Below are positions 59,812-64,000 of a stretch of 64,000 bases of DNA, in pieces. Source of the stretch: Spirochaetota bacterium. GTDB taxonomy: Bacteria; Spirochaetota; UBA4802; JAKQUI01. The position numbers were made by a program, and so were the translations under genes. The DNA is taken from contig JAKQUI010000077.1 of NCBI GenBank assembly GCA_029562645.1, positions 62,001 through 126,000 of the forward strand, read 5' to 3'. How positions within the stretch are numbered: position 1 is the first letter of the stretch; every line of letters begins with the position of its first letter. The notes under the pieces were generated by a model. It saw only the letters and a program-made list of their open reading frames with translations. It was not told where the DNA came from and did not search any database.

Positions 59812-60045
59812 ATGACGCGAAAAGCGATCCTAGCGGGCATTGCGCTCGTTTTCGTCGGCACGGCGCTGTACTCGAGCCCGGCCATCATGAACCTTCACCG
59901 GGGCCTCAAGCGCGCCGGCGTCGAGGTCGTCAAATCATGCGCCGACTGCCATAATGCGGCAACCGGGCTCAAGCAGGCGAAGGGCCAGGACGTGAAGCGG
60001 CTCTACCGGACCCCGGCCTGCACCGGGAAGGGCTGTCACCTCTAG
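59812..60045 (+). CDS. Small membrane-anchored diheme cytochrome c-like protein
   Basis: The 77-residue protein from the ATG at 59812 (GGAGG at seven bases) starts with a membrane anchor (ILAGIALVFVGTALYSSPAI). It has a canonical heme-c site CADCH (residues 43-47) and a second site CTGKGCH (C70, C75, H76), the expanded CX4CH form known in cytochrome c3-type proteins. There is one further His (H29) in the anchor-proximal region. It would face the periplasm and carry electrons. It needs the heme-c maturation system, not seen here. The gene downstream starts five bases later. Confidence 0.7.
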   Translation: MTRKAILAGIALVFVGTALYSSPAIMNLHRGLKRAGVEVVKSCADCHNAATGLKQAKGQDVKRLYRTPACTGKGCHL

Positions 60046-60049
60046 GGGA

Positions 60050-61141
60050 ATGCCCGGCATAATCTCCCATCACCGCCTCCTGGTCGAGACGGTCGCGCAC
60101 CTCGCGCGTGAGCGGCACCTTCCGCCCCCGTTGCGCTCTGTCGAGATCCTTCTCAATACGCCGGCCTTCAAGAACGCGGCCTTCTTCGGGGCCATCGGGC
60201 CGAACATCTTCGACTACGCGCCCGGTCTCACGCGGCAATTGTACGGCTCGCCGCTCTCGTACCTGATGCACAACGGCGGGAGCGTCACCTTCATCGCCGC
60301 GATGCTGCGCCGCATCGGCGCGCTGGACGATCTCAACACGGAGTGGGCGTCGGTCCAGCGCGCCTATCTGCACGGATTCATCGCGCACGCGGTGGCGGAC
60401 ATCGTGTATCATCCCTTCATGTTTTACTGGTCGGGCTTCCCCGACGCCTTCATCCGCCGCGAGATCAACCACTACCGCGAGCAGAACCTCGTCTTCGAAT
60501 ACAATCTGGACCTGTTCTTCCTGCACCAGTATCGCACGGACGGCTATGCCTTCAACCTGGACGATATGCTGCCGCTCCGGGAGGGGCGCCGGGGGCTTCG
60601 CATCAATCGTCCGGTCAAGCGCCTCATTCTCGAAGCGTTCAAAGAGGGGTTTCCCGATCAGTACCGGCGCCTCTTTCTCGGACGCCCGAGCGGCGATGTC
60701 GATGGCGACGCCAACGCGTTTACGCTTCTGGACGCGCTTCCCTCGCTCATCCGCGCGACCTACTGGATCAAGCGCAACCGGAACCCGCGGCTCAATGCGC
60801 TCCTCGACGCGCTGCGCCGCCGCACCGCGCTCTTTAACGATTACCTGGTGCGCTATCCTGATCCCCGACGGATCAACAGCCATGTCCTCAACCTGCATCG
60901 CCAGCGCTGGGTGTATCCCGCGGGCGCGCGGGGCATCCACTACGAGTCGGTCGAGGACCTCATGCGCGTGGTCGTGGACCGGACCGTCGACCTCTGGGCG
61001 CGGGTCGAGGCGAAGCTGCGCCAGGGGAACGACAATTACAGCGACGTTATCCGCGACCTGCGCACGAACAACCTCAGCGGCGAGGACGGAAAGGACTATC
61101 TGGCCATGAAGGACAAGGAACCGGTGCGGCTGCGGGTCTAG
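60050..61141 (+). CDS. Zinc-dependent phospholipase C-like protein
   Basis: The 363-residue protein begins MPGIISHHRLLVETVAHL and has GAIGPNIFDYAPG and AYLHGFIAHAVADIVYHPFM, the His/Asp-rich helical pattern of zinc-dependent phospholipase C-type hydrolases (Zn_dep_PLPC). The N-terminal His pair and DYA...HGFIAHAVAD would bind zinc. There is no signal peptide, so if active it works inside. The C-terminal half is less conserved. It overlaps the convergent gene's end by four bases (CTAG). Confidence 0.8.
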   Translation: MPGIISHHRLLVETVAHLARERHLPPPLRSVEILLNTPAFKNAAFFGAIGPNIFDYAPGLTRQLYGSPLSYLMHNGGSVTFIAAMLRRIGALDDLNTEWASVQRAYLHGFIAHAVADIVYHPFMFYWSGFPDAFIRREINHYREQNLVFEYNLDLFFLHQYRTDGYAFNLDDMLPLREGRRGLRINRPVKRLILEAFKEGFPDQYRRLFLGRPSGDVDGDANAFTLLDALPSLIRATYWIKRNRNPRLNALLDALRRRTALFNDYLVRYPDPRRINSHVLNLHRQRWVYPAGARGIHYESVEDLMRVVVDRTVDLWARVEAKLRQGNDNYSDVIRDLRTNNLSGEDGKDYLAMKDKEPVRLRV

Positions 61142-62256
61142 TTGGAGCGCCGGAGGGTCTTGATGATTGAGTTGAAGTGCTCGCGCGCGAGCTTGAGGAT
61201 CTCCTCCTCGCCGAGTGCGCGCATGAGCGAGGGATTGTCGATCATGTCGGTGTTGCGCGTCCGGCTCGCGGCGAACCGCACGAAGTTCATCGCCGCGATG
61301 CGGTGCGGGTTGATGACGCTGTAGTCGAGATAGCTGTAGAGCACCGAGAGCCCCAGGAAGGGATTGGCGTAGATGGTGCTCGACAGCGCCAGCTCCTCGC
61401 CGATCACCTGGTCGTAGAAGTTGTAATGGTTGTTGAGGATCTTGTGCGTGAGCTCGTGGATCTCGAACATGCGCAGGATCTCGGGCTTGATGGGCCTGCC
61501 CCCCGCAAACGCGCGCCGGAGACAGCTCGCGATGTCCTCGGAGACGCGCGCCCCCACGAAGAACATGGACTTCACGCTCTTTCCCGCCAGGACGTTTTTC
61601 GCGATCACGTAATCGTTGTGCACCTCTTCCGGGTTGATGTAGATCATGTCGAAGTAGAAGGTCGAGTTGCTGGTCGAGAACTCGTCGTAGTAGATGAGCG
61701 GCTGGATGTTGTACACCTTTTCGCGCATATTGAACAGCGGGTGCGAGATCTTGATGAGCTTCTTGCGGCCGTAAATGCAGTAGTCGAGGATGAGCCGCTT
61801 GTTCGCCGAGGAGACGTCGCGCGTGAAGCGGAGGATGATGTTGTAGCCCTCGAGGGCGCGCTCGAGCTCCCGGAGCGCTTTCGGGGCCTGCTTGTCCTGC
61901 GACAGATACACGTCGAGCAGGGATTCCGCGAGTTTACGGTGCTTGACCTCGGAGATGGTCTTGAGGTAGTTGCGGTATTCGCTCACGTGAAAGCCTCCGC
62001 GCTCCATCATCTTCAGCGACACGCTGTCGGCCTGGATCAGGTTGACGAAGTGCGGGTTCTCGTTGAACAGCAGCACGGTGTAGGCGTAAAACTTCCCGTT
62101 CACGCTGCGGATGTTGATGAGGTTGGCCTGATAGCCCTGCGGCGTCCAGCTCTCCGATGCGGGCGGGTCCCCCGCGACGGGACGCGTGGACAGCGCGATC
62201 GACGCGATCATCGCACACGCGGCGAGCGCCGCTCGGATGGGGAATGGTGCAGTCAT
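61138..62256 (-). CDS. Exported HExxH protein of unknown function
   Basis: A signal peptide (MTAPFPIRAALAACAMIASIALS) is followed by a soluble domain with HELTH at residues 267-271 in MFEIHELTHKILNNHYNF and a downstream Glu pair (GEELALSS, E287/E288) about 16 residues on, as in gluzincin or similar metallopeptidases. The first 230 residues resemble no family known to me. It would act outside the cytosol on an unknown substrate. Confidence 0.7.
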   Translation of the reverse strand: MTAPFPIRAALAACAMIASIALSTRPVAGDPPASESWTPQGYQANLINIRSVNGKFYAYTVLLFNENPHFVNLIQADSVSLKMMERGGFHVSEYRNYLKTISEVKHRKLAESLLDVYLSQDKQAPKALRELERALEGYNIILRFTRDVSSANKRLILDYCIYGRKKLIKISHPLFNMREKVYNIQPLIYYDEFSTSNSTFYFDMIYINPEEVHNDYVIAKNVLAGKSVKSMFFVGARVSEDIASCLRRAFAGGRPIKPEILRMFEIHELTHKILNNHYNFYDQVIGEELALSSTIYANPFLGLSVLYSYLDYSVINPHRIAAMNFVRFAASRTRNTDMIDNPSLMRALGEEEILKLAREHFNSIIKTLRRSN

Positions 62257-62406
62257 ACCAGGTTCATTCTACTACGCCGTATGTACTCATTCAATATTTC
62301 GCGCGCAAGGGATTTTTCAATGTTAATTCGCCCGCCCAACGTCGCGTCGCCGATGGCGCGGGGCGTATGTCGACCGCTGCGATGTCCGTGAGGAGTGGTG
62401 CGGGCG

Positions 62407-62634
62407 TTACTGGCGAAGCGCATGCGAGACGACGAACCACATGAACATGCCCATGATGAGCATGCCCCAGAGCACCAGGAGGACGATGGCGAGGCCCTGG
62501 TGACGGTTGATCATCTGAAAGATTTTCGAATTCTTGTATGCGAGAATCAGGTTGAAGACCTTCGACGCGAACCGTCCCGTGTGAATGCGGGTTATTGTCG
62601 GTGTTTCGGTGCTTTCGCTGCGTCCGTTTTCCAT
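62407..62634 (-). CDS. Small membrane protein of unknown function (75 aa)
   Basis: From the ATG at 62634 (MENGRSESTETPTITRI) the protein is soluble for 40 residues, then has one membrane helix (GLAIVLLVLWGMLIMGMFMWFVV). The longer frame to 62754 adds a Tyr/Phe-rich segment of doubtful origin. There is no strong ribosome-binding site. No family is recognised. Confidence 0.5.
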   Translation of the reverse strand: MENGRSESTETPTITRIHTGRFASKVFNLILAYKNSKIFQMINRHQGLAIVLLVLWGMLIMGMFMWFVVSHALRQ

Positions 62635-62972
62635 GTTGTAGTGAAGACCCCCTCGATCTTTCTCTGTGCGCAGGATGGTGTGAAAATTCCGCGTATTGTC
62701 AATCCAATATTCAACGAGAAAAAAATAAATTATGCTAAACCATACTGTCTCCACTTCCGATAGTAAGAATACGGGGAAGTGCGCGGTTGAGAACGAGAGT
62801 GGACAAAATGTATTTTTTGTGATGCTCGGGCTGATTCCGTCGGATTGTCCGCCGGTGGTGCCGTGAAAAACCTCTTGCCCGCCTTTTCCGGGGACCGCAC
62901 CGGTTCGGTGCGGCCCGACGGCGATTACCGGAACATACGGATGTGTTCCGCGAACAACAGGGATGTTTCACC
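62635..62972. other. Intergenic region with a GC hairpin
   Basis: About 340 bases with no gene I can support. A hairpin at about 62896-62915 (CCGCACCGGTTCGGTGCGG) and short palindromes lie 60 bases before the LysM gene, possibly a structured leader; no known riboswitch motif is recognised. Confidence 0.4.
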
Positions 62973-63971
62973 ATGCGTGTCTACGCCACATCGAGAACGG
63001 CTGCACCGATATCGGCGCACATCGCGCGCTGCGCGCTCTGCTGCGCGCTGGTAGCGGCCCTTTGTTTCTTCGGGGAACCCGGCCATGCCCGGAGCACTTC
63101 GCGCGAGGACCACGCCTGGCGGGATGCCGACGATTCGGGGATCCGGCTCTCGGACACCGAGCGAAGCCGGCGGCGTGACCGGCGCGACCGTGTGCGACAG
63201 ACGGACCGCCGCAACGAGATCCGAGGGACCGAACGCGGAGCGCCGCCGCGATCGCACGCTGACGGGCGAAACGACGATGACGAACGCTTCGCGGTCCCGC
63301 GCTACCGAGACGAGCGGCCCTCCCTGAAGCGGCCCGCGAGCAAAAAAAAGGCGGCGCCCGCCCGCTCGGTGTCGGGTTCTCGCGCGCCGGCGCCGAACAG
63401 GGGCGCCATCGTGCACACGGTTCGCCGCGGGGAGCACCTCACCGGCATCGCCCGCCGCTATCGCGTTCCCGCGGAAACAATCGCCGACGCCAACGGGATC
63501 GACACGAGCGAGTCGTTGCGCGCCGGCATGCGATTGCAGATTCCCCGCGCGCGCCGTGCGGGGGCATCGCCGTCACGCGAGACGGCCGTTCGGGAACATC
63601 GCGGCGGCCAGCGCTTTTTGTGGCCGATGAACTCGGTCGTGCGCGTCCAGCGCGAGCAGGTCGACGGCGTCAAGTCGATCGGCATCGTCATTGTGGGCCG
63701 GCCGGGCGCGCCGGTCGTTTCCGCATCGACGGGCGTGGTGGAGAAGGTGGGCGTCATGCGGGGGTTCGGGAAATATGTCGTGGTGCGCCACGGGGAGCGC
63801 TTCATCACGGTCTATTCGCAGCTGGACGATATCCGGGTGCGGCGCGGCGAGCGCGTTCCCGCCGGGCGCGAGATCGGGAGCGTGGATGTGCGCGCCGGCC
63901 GGCTGCACTTCCAGATCAACTGTGACGGCAAGCCCTGCGATCCGCTGGCCATGCTCCCCCGCCGCGGGTGA
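62973..63971 (+). CDS. Exported LysM protein with degenerate LytM (M23) domain
   Basis: The 332-residue protein from the ATG at 62973 has a signal peptide (ISAHIARCALCCALVAALCFF region), a long Arg/Asp-rich low-complexity linker, one LysM peptidoglycan-binding module (IVHTVRRGEHLTGIARRYRV, then DTSESLRAGMRLQIPR) and a C-terminal LytM fold (PVVSASTGVVEKVGVMRGFGKYVVVRHGERFITVYSQL, LHFQINCDGKP). The usual metal ligands are missing: no HxGxD at the start and VYSQL instead of HxH. It is probably an amidase activator of the EnvC/NlpD type rather than an active peptidase. Confidence 0.88.
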   Translation: MRVYATSRTAAPISAHIARCALCCALVAALCFFGEPGHARSTSREDHAWRDADDSGIRLSDTERSRRRDRRDRVRQTDRRNEIRGTERGAPPRSHADGRNDDDERFAVPRYRDERPSLKRPASKKKAAPARSVSGSRAPAPNRGAIVHTVRRGEHLTGIARRYRVPAETIADANGIDTSESLRAGMRLQIPRARRAGASPSRETAVREHRGGQRFLWPMNSVVRVQREQVDGVKSIGIVIVGRPGAPVVSASTGVVEKVGVMRGFGKYVVVRHGERFITVYSQLDDIRVRRGERVPAGREIGSVDVRAGRLHFQINCDGKPCDPLAMLPRRG

Positions 63972-64000
63972 GGGACGGGCGCGGTTTTCAAAGGGTGATT

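Noticed and set aside
62872-62972. Possible riboswitch before the LysM gene
   Set aside because: A hairpin is present, but none of the known riboswitch core motifs that I could recall fit.

Overview
The window is dense, high-G+C chromosomal DNA from a diderm (Gram-negative-type) bacterium. It has lipoproteins, outer-membrane barrel candidates, an OmpA-family protein and exported metalloproteases. My best guess is a Spirochaetota member. This is inferred from the mix of a class I-type adenylate cyclase-like protein, an alkyl-DHAP-synthase-like flavoprotein beside GlpD, and many unrecognised exported proteins. No rRNA, tRNA or marker gene here proves it. TAG, TGA and TAA all end genes, so the standard bacterial code applies.

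Layout. 0-6.4 kb: two exported proteins of unknown role, an exported BPL_N/GATase1-like protein with a flavin reductase, a HExxH protein, a TetR regulator and an unrecognised cytosolic protein. 6.4-11.4 kb: a patchy accessory stretch with a promoter, a ~119-bp duplicated sequence, a DA1-like peptidase, a CDF transporter relative, an HNH nuclease and a START-like protein. 11.6-15.7 kb: an HD-GYP protein followed by a class I-type adenylate cyclase. 15.7-20.5 kb: the conserved rpmH-rnpA-yidD-yidC-jag-mnmE cluster on the minus strand with a good promoter. 20.5-29.4 kb: a methyltransferase, a stand-alone DbpA RNA-binding domain, a degenerate response regulator, gatC, thpR, aldehyde dehydrogenase, a HAD phosphatase, an exported gluzincin-like protein and an OmpA/PD40 protein.

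29.25-32.5 kb is the clearest accessory island and the most interesting part. It holds two near-identical 28-bp repeats plus a truncated third, at an exact 61-bp period (33-bp spacers, CRISPR-like). A MITE-like hairpin element cuts into the third repeat. Next come a PIN-domain gene overlapping (TAATG) a TnpB/Cas12f-like RuvC nuclease gene with one in-frame TAG, a hairpin, and a Phd/RelE-type toxin-antitoxin pair with its own promoter. The PIN and TA genes look more A+T-rich than their neighbours.

32.5-41 kb: hybrid histidine kinase, purD, queF, thiolase, ferredoxin-nitroreductase and CPBP protease. 41-47 kb: a seven-repeat propeller-like lipoprotein, then a tightly overlapping trio (lamin-tail-like, barrel+HhH, outer-membrane barrel). 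47-53 kb: GNAT acetyltransferase, REC-PAS-PP2C phosphatase, two tandem HEAT-type paralogues sharing a triple GxLS tail, and a SYLF-domain protein. 53-57.4 kb: a predicted glycerol-phosphate/ether-lipid operon (FadR-type regulator, glpD, AGPS-like oxidase) with a matching FadR-class operator. 57.6-64 kb: a tail-anchored protein, an HU-like protein, a tiny diheme cytochrome candidate, a zinc phospholipase-C-like protein, an exported HExxH protein, and a LysM/degenerate-LytM protein.
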